64,000 nt of DNA from Chryseobacterium gambrini (GTDB lineage Bacteria; Bacteroidota; Bacteroidia; Flavobacteriales; Weeksellaceae), in the NCBI RefSeq assembly GCF_900156825.1, contig NZ_FTOV01000001.1, forward strand, positions 434,001 to 498,000, written 5' to 3'. How positions within the stretch are numbered: position 1 is the stretch's first letter; each line of letters opens with the position of its first letter. The translations under genes were made by a program, and so were the position numbers. Of this stretch, positions 35,196-43,439 are shown one piece after another. Under the pieces are notes generated by a model. The model was not told where the DNA came from, searched no databases, and saw only the letters and a list, made by a program, of their open reading frames with translations.

Positions 35196-36379
35196 TAGAA
35201 TTTCGGTTTTATAGATTGAACAAGACTATCCATTTTTACAGGTTTCTTTATCACGGCAGTTCCCGGTTTCAGACCTCCGATTCCTGCAGCAATTACGGTT
35301 TCCCCTTTGTTCACTCCGGATTTTATCAATGCCATATTGTCTATTCTGTCAATCACATTAATCACTACATTTTTTGCAGTGTCTTTATCTACTTTATATA
35401 CGTAAACAATTCCCTGTTGTTCGTAAGTTGCACTTTCCGGAACTACCAGAACATTGTCGTAACGTTGAGGGAATCTTATGGTTCCGCTGTTTCCGTTGCT
35501 TAAAAGTTTCTGCGCATTGGTAAACGCAACTCTGAACTGGATGGTTCCCGTTGTTGGATCGATCTGTCCTGTAATGGCTTCAATTCTTCCTTTTTCAGGA
35601 TAAAGACTTCCGTTGGCAAGCTGTAATTCCACCATCGGAAGGTTTTTTATTTTTTCAGGCATGGATGCACCCGGAGATTTTTCAAGGAAATCAAAATATT
35701 CTTTTTCATTCATTGAAAAATAGGCGTAAATCTGAGAAGTATCTGAAATAGTGGTTAAAGGAGTCTGGTCTGAAGGTCCTACCAAACTTCCCACTTTTAA
35801 AGGAAGCTTTCCGATTACTCCGGAAATAGGCGCACGAATAACAGAATATTCGATATTGGCTTCTACTCCTTTATAATTGGCAACTGCCTGACTTTTTGCA
35901 GCCTGTGCCTGTTTTAGCTGCGCCTGAGCCTGTGCTAAATTTGCCTGTGCGGTCTGTAACTGCACATTGCTGATGATGTTTTTCTGAACCAGCGGTTTAA
36001 GTTTGTTCACTTCAACATTTGCCGCCGCAACAGCAGCCTGAGCTGCCGCAATATTGGATTCTGCAGCACTGATTCCTGCTTTTGAAGCCGCCGCATTTTC
36101 GTTCAGAATATTGGTTTCCAGACGGAAAAGCGGCTGTCCTTTGGTTACGTATTGCCCTTCATCTACCAAAACCTGTGTGATATATCCCTGAATTTTAGCA
36201 CGGACATCATTATTAACCTTCCCCTGAATGGTAGCCGGAAAAGTCTGATAGCCCACTATATTTTTCGCCTCCACATTGACCACAGGATACGGTTTCGGGC
36301 CGTCCTGCTTGGGAGCTTCTTTTTTGCAAGCCACTAAAGAGAGAGCTGCAACAGAAAGTATAACTAGCTTATTATTCAT
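35195..36379 (-). CDS. RND efflux periplasmic adaptor (AcrA/MFP family)
   Basis: This 394-residue adaptor links the permease to the outer-membrane factor. It is a lipoprotein: lipobox SLVAC with C18. The barrel-sandwich hybrid domain (NVEAKNIVGYQTFPATIQGKV, DEGQYVTKGQPLF) flanks an alpha-helical hairpin very rich in Ala and Gln (residues ~95-165). Beta-barrel and membrane-proximal domains follow (RAPISGVIGKLPLKVGSLVG). It starts 2 bp after the regulator gene, so regulator and pump are one operon. Confidence 0.96.
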   Translation of the reverse strand: MNNKLVILSVAALSLVACKKEAPKQDGPKPYPVVNVEAKNIVGYQTFPATIQGKVNNDVRAKIQGYITQVLVDEGQYVTKGQPLFRLETNILNENAAASKAGISAAESNIAAAQAAVAAANVEVNKLKPLVQKNIISNVQLQTAQANLAQAQAQLKQAQAAKSQAVANYKGVEANIEYSVIRAPISGVIGKLPLKVGSLVGPSDQTPLTTISDTSQIYAYFSMNEKEYFDFLEKSPGASMPEKIKNLPMVELQLANGSLYPEKGRIEAITGQIDPTTGTIQFRVAFTNAQKLLSNGNSGTIRFPQRYDNVLVVPESATYEQQGIVYVYKVDKDTAKNVVINVIDRIDNMALIKSGVNKGETVIAAGIGGLKPGTAVIKKPVKMDSLVQSIKPKF

Positions 36380-36381
36380 TT

Positions 36382-36834
36382 TTATAGTTTATTAAGAGAT
36401 TCCTGAATATTTTTAATGTTCTTGTTTAAAAGAGCTTTGTAAGCTTCCATCTTTTCATTGTAATCGTCATGATTTTTTTTAAAATTGTCTAAATCATCCA
36501 GTAGTTGTAATTCGTCTTGCATTTTTTGAACTATTTTTTCAAATCTTATCTTCTTATAACCGTCATTGATGAAAAAATACCGTTTCCTCTCGTCCATTTT
36601 GTTGTGATCTACGATGAGCTCTGCGTTCAGCAGTAAAGAAATACTTGTAGAGACCGAACTTTTGCTCGCGGAAAGCACTTCCACAAATTCATCAAAAGTA
36701 ATGCCCACTTTATCATAATCAAATAAAAGGTACGCGTAAATCTTTGAAGCTAACGGCGGAAGGCTGAAAATGGTACCGTAGAACTTTACGGCATTCTGAA
36801 AAATTTTTTCATCAATTTCTATACTCTTATGCAT
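36382..36834 (-). CDS. GbsR/MarR-type transcriptional regulator
   Basis: This 150-residue winged-helix regulator has the GbsR pattern FYGTIFSLPPLASKIYAYLLF, a recognition helix region FVEVLSASKSSVSTSISLLL, the wing KMDERKRYFFIND, and a C-terminal dimerisation coiled coil. It is the first gene of the efflux operon. Its promoter carries a 15-bp palindrome, so it is probably an autorepressor that releases the pump genes when an inducer binds. Confidence 0.88.
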   Translation of the reverse strand: MHKSIEIDEKIFQNAVKFYGTIFSLPPLASKIYAYLLFDYDKVGITFDEFVEVLSASKSSVSTSISLLLNAELIVDHNKMDERKRYFFINDGYKKIRFEKIVQKMQDELQLLDDLDNFKKNHDDYNEKMEAYKALLNKNIKNIQESLNKL

Positions 36835-36851
36835 TGTATATAAATTTGAAA

Positions 36852-36878
36852 CAAAAATAGAAATTAGTTCTGAACTAA
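36852..36878 (-). promoter_or_regulatory. -7 element and palindromic operator of the efflux operon
   Basis: On the minus strand TATTTTTG (36859-36852) fits the -7 consensus, 18 bp upstream of the regulator ATG. TTAGTTC-A-GAACTAA (36864-36878), a perfect 7+7 palindrome, lies a few bases upstream of it in the spacer region. It could therefore block RNA polymerase when bound by the GbsR-type dimer. No consensus -33 is visible. Confidence 0.55.
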
Positions 36879-36951
36879 ACGAACAAACCTGATAGAGTTT
36901 ATAAATATCAGGCTTTTTAAAATTTCAATGAAAACGGATTTAACTTTTGGA

Positions 36952-37464
36952 CTAAAAAATAATCTTCTCAAAGGCTTTTCTTACGCCTCCCGCGAGAACA
37001 ACTTCACCGCAGTAGCTGTAGCCTTTGTTCTCAAGAATTTTCAGCATCGGAATGTTATCATAGTTGGTATCAACCTTAATGCTCTGAATTCCATGAGATC
37101 TGGTGAATTCTTCAATATGGTCGAAAAGAATTTTTACCATTCCCTGTCCTGCAAATTTTTCATCAACAGCAACTCTGTGAACCACGACGAATTCTCCGTT
37201 ACTCAGCCAGGCTCCTTCAATGGTGCTGTATGCGGGTTCATCATTCAGGATTAAAGCAACGTAAACAGAAATTTCCCCATCTACCGTCATTACATATCCG
37301 AAACCTTTTGCAATATCGCTTTCCACGGTTCCCAAATTCGGGTAACCTTCCTGCCATTGCGTACTTCCGTCTTTTCTTCTTCTTTCGATTGCCTGCTGCA
37401 GAATATTCCAGATTATATCTCTGTCTTCAATTTCTGCTTTTCTCAGCTTAATTTCCTGTGCCAC
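36952..37464 (-). CDS. GNAT family N-acetyltransferase
   Basis: This 170-residue acetyltransferase has GNAT features: KLRKAEIEDRDIIWNILQQAI at the N terminus, FVVVHRVAVDEKFAGQGMVKILFDHIEEF with the acetyl-CoA pyrophosphate loop (K-F-A-G-Q-G-M) near residue 105, and IKVDTNYDNIPMLKILENKGYSYCG at the end. The acyl acceptor is unknown. It is on the same strand as, and 30 bp from, the SemiSWEET gene. Confidence 0.93.
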   Translation of the reverse strand: MAQEIKLRKAEIEDRDIIWNILQQAIERRRKDGSTQWQEGYPNLGTVESDIAKGFGYVMTVDGEISVYVALILNDEPAYSTIEGAWLSNGEFVVVHRVAVDEKFAGQGMVKILFDHIEEFTRSHGIQSIKVDTNYDNIPMLKILENKGYSYCGEVVLAGGVRKAFEKIIF

Positions 37465-37493
37465 GTTTATTCTATTGATTTTTGGTTTATTTA

Positions 37494-37763
37494 TTAAGAA
37501 TCAGCTTTATTATTTCTGTATTTTATTTTTAGAAATATCATCACAATCAGCATGATTAACATTAAAACGTTTGTAATCCAAAGAGGTTTTGCATCCTTCA
37601 TCATTCCGTAAACAGCCCAAAGCAAAGCGTTTAAAGTAAGAAATGATAAAGTGACCATTGAAAGGTCTTTTCCGGATTTTGTCTTCCATAATTTGATTAC
37701 CTGCGGTAAAAAAGAAATGGATGAAATTAATGCTCCAGAATAACCAATTATCTGCTCTATCAT
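37494..37763 (-). CDS. SemiSWEET / PQ-loop sugar transporter
   Basis: This 89-residue protein has three membrane helices and the PQ-loop motif SFLPQVIKLWKTKSGKDLS near residue 20, followed by SFLTLNALLWAVYGMMK. Bacterial SemiSWEETs dimerise to form a sugar uniporter. The length and motif match closely. The sugar specificity cannot be read. A -7 element lies in the upstream gap at 37877. Confidence 0.9.
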   Translation of the reverse strand: MIEQIIGYSGALISSISFLPQVIKLWKTKSGKDLSMVTLSFLTLNALLWAVYGMMKDAKPLWITNVLMLIMLIVMIFLKIKYRNNKADS

Positions 37764-37872
37764 ATTAGTATTTTTTGAATTATAACTTAAATATAATAAA
37801 AATAAAACAAAAATTAAACGTTAAACCATACTTATTTTGTTAAAATACGACAATTATTTATGCTAATTATTT

Positions 37873-37886
37873 CATACAAATGTATG
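37873..37886 (-). promoter_or_regulatory. Palindrome containing a candidate -7 element upstream of the SemiSWEET gene
   Basis: CATACAAATGTATG is a near-perfect palindrome. On the minus strand it contains TACATTTG (37884-37877), a consensus -7 element about 115 bp upstream of the SemiSWEET start. The 209-bp gap holds nothing else apart from the DUF2007 terminator. Confidence 0.4.
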
Positions 37887-37904
37887 ATTATCAGATAAAT
37901 AAAA

Positions 37905-37935
37905 AACCGAAAACTAATAATATTAATTTTCGGTT
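37905..37935 (-). terminator. Terminator after the DUF2007 gene
   Basis: On the minus strand AACCGAAAA pairs with TTTTCGGTT, extended by an inner AT-rich stem, and is followed by a T run. Confidence 0.8.
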
Positions 37936-37972
37936 CGAAGTAGTAAAATTTAAAATTATGAAATTGTTTTTG

Positions 37973-38200
37973 TTAATTTTCACTTTGCTGAAGATATGCA
38001 TCGATAATTTCAAATGCTTTTTTCTCATCTTCAAGTTTCACCATTACTTTCAGCGATGTCGCCGTGGGCGTGGTTGTAAAAGTAAGGTAATTGTTTTCTA
38101 CTGAATTTTTAATCTGCGCATCATCCAGTTTAGACTTTATCAATTGGATTTCTGCAGGTTTGTCACTTTCAAAAACTGATACTCTTGTACTTCTTTCCAT
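37973..38200 (-). CDS. DUF2007 family small protein
   Basis: This 75-residue cytosolic protein matches the DUF2007 (putative signal-transducing) pattern: VFESDKPAEIQLIKSKLDDAQIKNSVEN at the start, a beta strand LKVMVKLEDEKKAFEIIDAYL at the end. The fold is a small ferredoxin-like alpha-beta unit. The function of the family is not established. It has its own terminator and lies downstream of lat on the same strand. Confidence 0.8.
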   Translation of the reverse strand: MERSTRVSVFESDKPAEIQLIKSKLDDAQIKNSVENNYLTFTTTPTATSLKVMVKLEDEKKAFEIIDAYLQQSEN

Positions 38201-38262
38201 ATTCTATCTCGTTTGAGTATCTAAATATATAACGTTTTTTTGAAAATCACAAATTTCAGCTT

Positions 38263-39588
38263 TTAAATTTTATGAATATTATTTTCGATTTTATCTAACG
38301 CGATCTGAATTTCTTCTTTGGTAACGTTCAGATGCGGTCTGAAGCGAAGTGACTGATCTCCACATGAAAGGATGATCATTCCGTCGTTCCAAAGCTCATC
38401 TCTTAATGCATTTCTCTGCTCAGAAGTCGGAAGATCGATGGCGCACATCAGTCCTCTTCCTCTTGCATTGGATAGTTTTTCAGGATATTTTTCTGCAAGA
38501 CCGATTAATCCGTTCAGCAAATATTCTCCTACCACTCTTGCATTTTCCACAAGATTTTCCTTTTCGATAACTTCCATTACCAACTGGAAACGAAGCATAT
38601 CGATAAAGTTACCTCCGAAAGTGGAATTAATTCTTGAGCTTTCTCTGAAAACATTGTTCGGAACTTCATCAAATTTTTCTTTATTGGCTAAAACTCCGCA
38701 AACCTGCGCTTTTTTACCGAAAGAAATAATATCCGGTTTTGCTGTAAAATGTTCAAATGCCCACATTTTACCTGTAATTCCTATACCGGTCTGAACTTCA
38801 TCAAAAATTAAAAGAATGTCATGCTGATCGCAGATCTTTCTCAATCCCATTAAAAATTCGTCTCTGAAATGGTTGTCTCCTCCTTCAGCCTGAATCGGCT
38901 CGATGATGATACACGCCACTTTATCAGGATTCATTAAAATTGCTTCTTCGATATTTAATAAAGCCAGTCTTTCGTTTTTAATGGTTTCTTCCAAATTCTC
39001 TTCCGTGATCGGGAAAGTAAGTTTAGGATTTAGGATTCTTGGCCAGTCGAACATCGGGAAATACTGATATTTTCTGGGATCGGAAGTGTTGGTTAAGCTT
39101 AAAGTATACCCGCTTCTTCCGTGGAATGCCTGTCTGAAATGGATGCAGATTCCCGCTTCCACATCAAGACCTTTTTCGAAATTTTTACGCGTTTTCCAGT
39201 CGAAACACGCTTTCAGGGCATTCTCTACCCCTAAAGTTCCGCCTTCGATAAAGAAAGCATACTGCAGTTCTTCAGGAATTACCACTCTTTCGAAAACTTC
39301 TAAGAAATGTGCATATTCCTCAGAATACACATCCGCCAAAGTGGGTTTGTTTACCGCCATTTTTCCCAGCCATGCCGATTTCTCAACGATATAGGGATGA
39401 TTGTAACCGATGGATGCCGAAGCAAACATGGAAAACATATCTAAATATTCTCTGTCTGTAAGTTTATCATATAACCATGATCCGTGGGATTTTTCAATAT
39501 CCATCACGAAGTCGAAACCATCTGCCAAAACGTGTCTGCCAACGGTTTCTTTTACTTTATTTGCTTTTATTTCAATTGTTTGTTCCAT
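38263..39588 (-). CDS. lat: L-lysine 6-transaminase
   Basis: Lat moves the epsilon-amino group of lysine to 2-oxoglutarate, giving aminoadipate semialdehyde. The 441 residues match the family length. ADGFDFVMDIEKSHGSWLYD opens the fold, the PLP-binding Lys is in DIISFGKKAQVCGVLAN near residue 290, and the cofactor Asp is in LLIFDEVQTGIGITGKMWAFEHF near 258. It follows the ALDH7-type amaB gene by 94 bp, and together the two convert lysine to 2-aminoadipate. Confidence 0.94.
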   Translation of the reverse strand: MEQTIEIKANKVKETVGRHVLADGFDFVMDIEKSHGSWLYDKLTDREYLDMFSMFASASIGYNHPYIVEKSAWLGKMAVNKPTLADVYSEEYAHFLEVFERVVIPEELQYAFFIEGGTLGVENALKACFDWKTRKNFEKGLDVEAGICIHFRQAFHGRSGYTLSLTNTSDPRKYQYFPMFDWPRILNPKLTFPITEENLEETIKNERLALLNIEEAILMNPDKVACIIIEPIQAEGGDNHFRDEFLMGLRKICDQHDILLIFDEVQTGIGITGKMWAFEHFTAKPDIISFGKKAQVCGVLANKEKFDEVPNNVFRESSRINSTFGGNFIDMLRFQLVMEVIEKENLVENARVVGEYLLNGLIGLAEKYPEKLSNARGRGLMCAIDLPTSEQRNALRDELWNDGMIILSCGDQSLRFRPHLNVTKEEIQIALDKIENNIHKI

Positions 39589-39682
39589 TTTTAAATAAAA
39601 ATCTTAGGGGTGATTAAAATTTAATAATAATTTGAGACTTAAAAACCGGGACTTTAGATTTTTAAACTCATGATGTTAGTTT

Positions 39683-41233
39683 TTAAAGATCAAACTTAAT
39701 TCCCTGTGCTAAAGGTAAGTTTGTCGTATAATTGATGGTGTTGGTCTGTCTTCTCATGTAATACTTCCAAACATCTGATCCGGATTCTCTTCCTCCTCCG
39801 GTTTCTTTTTCTCCACCAAAAGCTCCGCCGATTTCCGCACCTGAAGTTCCGATGTTTACATTGGCAATTCCACAGTCTGAACCTGCATGAGAAAGGAATA
39901 ATTCTGCCTCTCTTAAGTTCTGCGTCATGATTGCAGACGACAATCCCTGAGGAACATCATTCTGGATGGCAATTGCTTCTTCTAAAGTTTTGTATTTGAT
40001 TAAATATAAGATAGGCGCGAAAGTTTCATGCTGAACGATTTCATAAGAATTCTTTACTTCAGCGATACATGGTTTTACGTAACAACCGGATTCATATCCT
40101 TTTCCTTTCAGAACTTCACCTTCCACGATGAATTTTGCACCTTCTTTTTTACCTTTTTTGATGGCTTCCTGATACATATTTACCGCATCAGTATCGATAA
40201 GCGGTCCCACATGATTCGTTTCATCCAAAGGATTTCCGATTTTCAGTTGTCCGTACGCTTTTACCAGTCTGTTTTTCACTTCATCATACACACTTTCGTG
40301 GATAATCAGTCTTCTTGTGGAAGTACATCTCTGTCCTGCCGTTCCTACAGCTCCGAAGACAGCTCCGATAATTGACATATCAATATCTGCATCTTTAGAA
40401 ATGATGATAGCGTTGTTTCCACCTAATTCAAGGATCGATTTCCCGAATCTCTGCGCAACATTCGCTGAAACCATTCTTCCGACTCTTGTAGAACCGGTGA
40501 AAGAAACTAAAGCAACTCTCTTGTCATCTACTAATTTCTGTCCGATTTCATGATCTGCAACCAATACGCTGGAAATACCTTCGGAAAGGTTATTTTCCTT
40601 TAACACTTCGTTCATGATGTTTTGGCAGGCAATCGCGCAAAGCGGTGTTTTTTCTGACGGTTTCCAGATCGTAACGTTACCGCAGATCCATGCTAAAGCT
40701 GTGTTCCAAGCCCAAACCGCTACCGGAAAGTTGAACGCGGTAATGATTCCCACGATTCCCAACGGATGATACTGCTCATACATTCTGTGTCCCGGTCTTT
40801 CCGAGTGCATTGTGTACCCGTGAAGCTGTCTTGAAACCCCTACTGCAAAATCGCAGATATCGATCATTTCCTGAACTTCTCCAAGACCTTCCTGCAGGGA
40901 TTTTCCCATTTCATAGGAAACCAGTTTCCCCAAATCGTCTTTGTACTGTCTTAATTTCTGACCTAACTGTCTTACAATTTCCCCTCTTTTAGGAGCCGGA
41001 ATCAGTCTGAACTCTTTAAAAGCTTTTTCAGCCGTCTCAATTACCTTGTCATAATCAGATTCTCCGGAAGTCTTCACTTTAGCGATCAGATTACCGTCTA
41101 CGGGAGAGTAACTTTCTATGATTTTCCCCGCTGCAAAGTATTTTCCGCCTACTGAAGTTCCTTTATTTTCATCCTTAATTCCTAGATTTTTGAGTGTTTT
41201 TTCGATTCCAAAATCCTTTACTTTTTTAGACAT
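39683..41233 (-). CDS. amaB: Aminoadipate semialdehyde / piperideine-6-carboxylate dehydrogenase (ALDH7 family)
   Basis: This 516-residue NAD-dependent aldehyde dehydrogenase belongs to the ALDH7/antiquitin group, as shown by GTAGQRCTSTRRLIIHESVYD with the catalytic Cys near residue 305 and LELGGNNAIIISKDADID with the general-base Glu near 272. FNFPVAVWAWNTALA and GAEIGGAFGGEKETGGGRESGSD are also typical. It oxidises the semialdehyde produced by Lat to 2-aminoadipate. The pair forms a lysine-degradation operon with amaB first. Confidence 0.93.
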   Translation of the reverse strand: MSKKVKDFGIEKTLKNLGIKDENKGTSVGGKYFAAGKIIESYSPVDGNLIAKVKTSGESDYDKVIETAEKAFKEFRLIPAPKRGEIVRQLGQKLRQYKDDLGKLVSYEMGKSLQEGLGEVQEMIDICDFAVGVSRQLHGYTMHSERPGHRMYEQYHPLGIVGIITAFNFPVAVWAWNTALAWICGNVTIWKPSEKTPLCAIACQNIMNEVLKENNLSEGISSVLVADHEIGQKLVDDKRVALVSFTGSTRVGRMVSANVAQRFGKSILELGGNNAIIISKDADIDMSIIGAVFGAVGTAGQRCTSTRRLIIHESVYDEVKNRLVKAYGQLKIGNPLDETNHVGPLIDTDAVNMYQEAIKKGKKEGAKFIVEGEVLKGKGYESGCYVKPCIAEVKNSYEIVQHETFAPILYLIKYKTLEEAIAIQNDVPQGLSSAIMTQNLREAELFLSHAGSDCGIANVNIGTSGAEIGGAFGGEKETGGGRESGSDVWKYYMRRQTNTINYTTNLPLAQGIKFDL

Positions 41234-41257
41234 AAAAATTTTACTTTTCGTTTCCTC

Positions 41258-41287
41258 TAAAGATAGAAATATTATGCGAAACGCAAA
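41258..41287 (-). promoter_or_regulatory. Promoter of amaB-lat
   Basis: On the minus strand TTTG (41287-41284), 18 bp and TATCTTTA (41265-41258) approximate the -33/-7 consensus, with A in place of the final G. The amaB ATG is 25 bp downstream. Confidence 0.5.
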
Positions 41288-41313
41288 ATTTTAATTTTTT
41301 AACATGTTTTTTA

Positions 41314-41344
41314 TTTGGACTAATTATAAACATAGTTATCTTTG
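41314..41344 (+). promoter_or_regulatory. Promoter of the 66-residue membrane protein
   Basis: TTTG (41314-41317), a 19-bp spacer and TATCTTTG (41337-41344) match the consensus exactly, 25 bp ahead of the ATG. The two divergent promoters here do not overlap. Confidence 0.75.
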
Positions 41345-41369
41345 TATAGGAATCATTTTTATTTCAGAA

Positions 41370-41570
41370 ATGGAAAATAATAAGATCAATAAAGAACCTG
41401 CCACAGAGGAAAAAAAATCCTCCAGATGGAAAAGCCTTGTAAAAAAATTCGGGATCGGCGGAATTATATTTTTTACCGTAAAAGGAATTATTACCTCTAC
41501 GCTGATCTATTTTCTGGGGAAAAATTTCTGGACGGTGATCTCCGATTATGTTACGGGAATATTTGATTAA
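41370..41570 (+). CDS. Small membrane protein
   Basis: This 66-residue protein starts MENNKINKEPATEEKKSSRW, has a basic stretch (KSLVKKFG) and one clear membrane helix (IGGIIFFTVKGIITSTLIYFLG), and ends FWTVISDYVTGIFD. The frame is open upstream, but the upstream part covers the promoter, so the ATG at 41370 is the start. I know no function. The consensus promoter and the downstream terminator support it as a real gene. Confidence 0.8.
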   Translation: MENNKINKEPATEEKKSSRWKSLVKKFGIGGIIFFTVKGIITSTLIYFLGKNFWTVISDYVTGIFD

Positions 41571-41590
41571 TTGATTGATACATACATACA

Positions 41591-41617
41591 AAAAGCTGAG
41601 AAATTTTCTCAGCTTTT
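41591..41617. terminator. Bidirectional terminator
   Basis: AAAAGCTGAGAAA and TTTCTCAGCTTTT form a perfect 13-bp inverted repeat, 20 bp after the small membrane protein gene and 42 bp from the end of the convergent Arc-like gene. Confidence 0.88.
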
Positions 41618-41658
41618 GTTTTGGATTCAATGTCATTCGAAATGACCGTATTTTTTAC

Positions 41659-41847
41659 CTATTCTTTCTTTTTCCTTCCTGAATTAATCAGGCTCTGATG
41701 CAGCAAATACTCAATCTGCCCGTTTACACTCCTGAATTCGTCATTTGCCCATTTTTCCAGAAGCTTAAATGTAGACTCATCAATCCTTAAAACAAAAGAT
41801 TTTTTGCCTTTATTTTCGGAAGGATTCTGAGCTTTTTCTGATTTCAT
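41659..41847 (-). CDS. Arc-like ribbon-helix-helix protein
   Basis: This 62-residue protein contains the Arc/MetJ-type pattern KKSFVLRIDESTFKLLEKWANDEFRSVNGQIEYLLHQSL, in which FVLRID is the DNA-contacting strand and the rest forms two helices. It ends in a basic tail (SGRKKKE). It is on the same strand as, and downstream of, the SPFH protein gene with repeat DNA between them. From memory this RHH/SPFH pairing recurs in other bacteria, so it may regulate or work with the SPFH protein. Confidence 0.8.
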   Translation of the reverse strand: MKSEKAQNPSENKGKKSFVLRIDESTFKLLEKWANDEFRSVNGQIEYLLHQSLINSGRKKKE

Positions 41848-41869
41848 TTTTGTTAATTCTTTTTGTTTT

Positions 41870-41985
41870 CAACGCAAATGGCGCAAAGGTTTCTTTTGAT
41901 TACTGTGAATATTTTTCGTTAGAAAAGGCGTTTCACTCAGCAAATGCTTTATGTTTATCATTCTGAATGAAGAGTAGTGAGATGA
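41870..41985 (+). repeat. Diverged relative of repeat family B
   Basis: This segment contains CGCAAATGGCGCAAAGG and GAAAAGGCGTTTCACTCAGC, the latter matching the centre of family B copies B1 and B2. The flanks do not align. It looks like a decayed copy next to B1. Confidence 0.4.
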
Positions 41986-42024
41986 AAAATATCGTTTTTT
42001 TTAACTTTACATTAAAAAGATTAT

Positions 42025-42173
42025 GATTATCCGTTATTGATCATAATGCTTAATTTTCACGCAAAGGATCGCTAAGATTCTTTTATATACCAACTGTTTT
42101 TAAGTTCGCAAAGGCGTTTCACTCAGCTAAGAACTCAAAGGTTTTCTAATTATGACAAATTACGGACAATCAT
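42025..42173 (+). repeat. Repeat family B, copy B1
   Basis: This ~149-bp element runs from GATTATCCGTTATT to ACGGACAATCAT and contains CGCAAAGGATCGCTAAGATT and AAGTTCGCAAAGGCGTTTCA. It is roughly 90% identical by eye to copy B2. Its two ends are weakly inverted (GATTATCCGT and ACGGACAATC). It lies between the Arc-like gene and the SPFH gene. No other gene is visible in this gap. Confidence 0.75.
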
Positions 42174-42219
42174 AAAAAGATTTCTCCTTCGTCGAAATGA
42201 CAGAATACCTTGAAAATCT

Positions 42220-43086
42220 TTAATTATACAAAGTTCCGGCATTTAAAATCGGCTGTGCCGCTTTTTCCCCGCAAAGAACCACCATTAAATTGCTCACCAT
42301 GGCTGCTTTTCTTTCGTCATCCAGTTCTACGATATTTTCTTCTGAAAGCTTTTTCAGGGCTAAATCTACCATTCCTACAGCTCCTTCCACGATCTTTGTT
42401 CTTGCCGCTACAATTGCCGTTGCCTGCTGTCTCTGCAACATCGCTCCTGCGATTTCTGATGCGTAAGCCAGGTGTGAAATTCTTGCTTCCTGAATGGTAA
42501 TTCCTGCCTTTGAAAGTCTTTCGGTAAGCTCCTGCTCTAAGATTGCATTGATCTTTTCTCCGCCTTCTCTTAAAGTAATCGGCGCATGATCGTCTTCTAA
42601 ATTATCATAAGGAAAACTCATCGCCAGATGACGTACCGCGGCTTCACTCTGCATTTTCACAAAATCTGAATATCTTTCCACATCAAAAGCTGCTTTGTAG
42701 GTATCTCCCACTTTCCAGACAATCACAACTGCAATTTCTATAGGATTTCCCATCTTGTCATTCACTTTAAGAGTCTGTCCCTGTAAATTTTCTGAACGGA
42801 GACTGATTTTCTGCGAGGAATATAAAGGATTGATAAAAAACAAACCGTTGTCTTTTACGGTTCCGACATATTTTCCGAAAAAGTTCAGCACTCTTGAATG
42901 ATTCGGCTGAATAATCATTAACCCTTTCATAAAAAAGCAAAACAGAATAAATGACAATAATGATAAAACGACAAGCGTAACACTGTTATCGACACCGATT
43001 GCAAATAAATAAACGGAAACGGCAAACAATCCAAGACAAATGACCAAAGTAAGGTATCCCGACATTGGTTTTAAGATTTTTTCCAT
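42220..43086 (-). CDS. SPFH/Band 7 domain membrane protein
   Basis: This 288-residue protein starts with two membrane helices (YLTLVICLGLFAVSVYLFAIG and SLLSFILFCFFMKGLMIIQPN). A stomatin/prohibitin SPFH domain follows: NHSRVLNFFGKYVGTVKDNGLFFINP, ENLQGQTLKVNDKMGNPIEIAVVIVWKVGD and LAYASEIAGAMLQRQQATAIVAARTKIVEGAVGMV. Such proteins form ring-like scaffolds that organise membrane proteases or microdomains. No NfeD-like partner is adjacent; an Arc-like RHH gene is. Copies of repeat B flank the gene. Confidence 0.93.
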   Translation of the reverse strand: MEKILKPMSGYLTLVICLGLFAVSVYLFAIGVDNSVTLVVLSLLSFILFCFFMKGLMIIQPNHSRVLNFFGKYVGTVKDNGLFFINPLYSSQKISLRSENLQGQTLKVNDKMGNPIEIAVVIVWKVGDTYKAAFDVERYSDFVKMQSEAAVRHLAMSFPYDNLEDDHAPITLREGGEKINAILEQELTERLSKAGITIQEARISHLAYASEIAGAMLQRQQATAIVAARTKIVEGAVGMVDLALKKLSEENIVELDDERKAAMVSNLMVVLCGEKAAQPILNAGTLYN

Positions 43087-43169
43087 GATATTGATTTTTT
43101 AATTTGATATTATTTTGATATCATAAAGGTATAAATTTTTTCACATGAAAAATCTTTTATTTTAAAATT

Positions 43170-43189
43170 TCTTTTGACTTGAATCAAAA
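43170..43189. repeat. Short palindrome in the gap upstream of the SPFH gene
   Basis: CTTTTGACTTGAATCAAAAG is an inverted repeat with 7-bp arms (CTTTTGA/TCAAAAG). The ~510-bp gap between the SPFH and CcsBA genes otherwise holds AT-rich sequence, a terminator and repeat B2, with no open frame. From memory, similar CTTTTGxCTTGxxxCAAAAG segments occur in other Bacteroidota intergenic regions. Confidence 0.4.
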
Positions 43190-43393
43190 GAAACAAAAAT
43201 TCAAGACCCGGAATCTGAATGCTAAAAATTAAAATTTAATTCCTAAAATTCTCAAAACCTGCACGAGTCAGATATTTGTTCTTCAGTTCAATATTTGTGT
43301 CGTGCTTCGAACAGTGAGAATTTTTTAACGGATTAAATCTTAATTTTCTTAACGCTTTAGCTTCTTCTGTCGGTTAAATTCTAAGCACAAAAA

Positions 43394-43419
43394 ATCCCTG
43401 AAAAATTAATTTCAGGGAT
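43394..43419 (-). terminator. Probable terminator downstream of the CcsBA gene
   Basis: ATCCCTGAAA and TTTCAGGGAT form a perfect 10-bp stem. On the minus strand it is followed by TTTTTTG. It lies about 180 bp downstream of the CcsBA stop, beyond repeat B2. Confidence 0.75.
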
Positions 43420-43439
43420 CGTATGTATGATATTTTATT

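Noticed and set aside
36928..37254. Open frame of 108 codons on the plus strand
   Set aside because: It is antisense to the GNAT acetyltransferase gene, whose motifs are clear on the minus strand.
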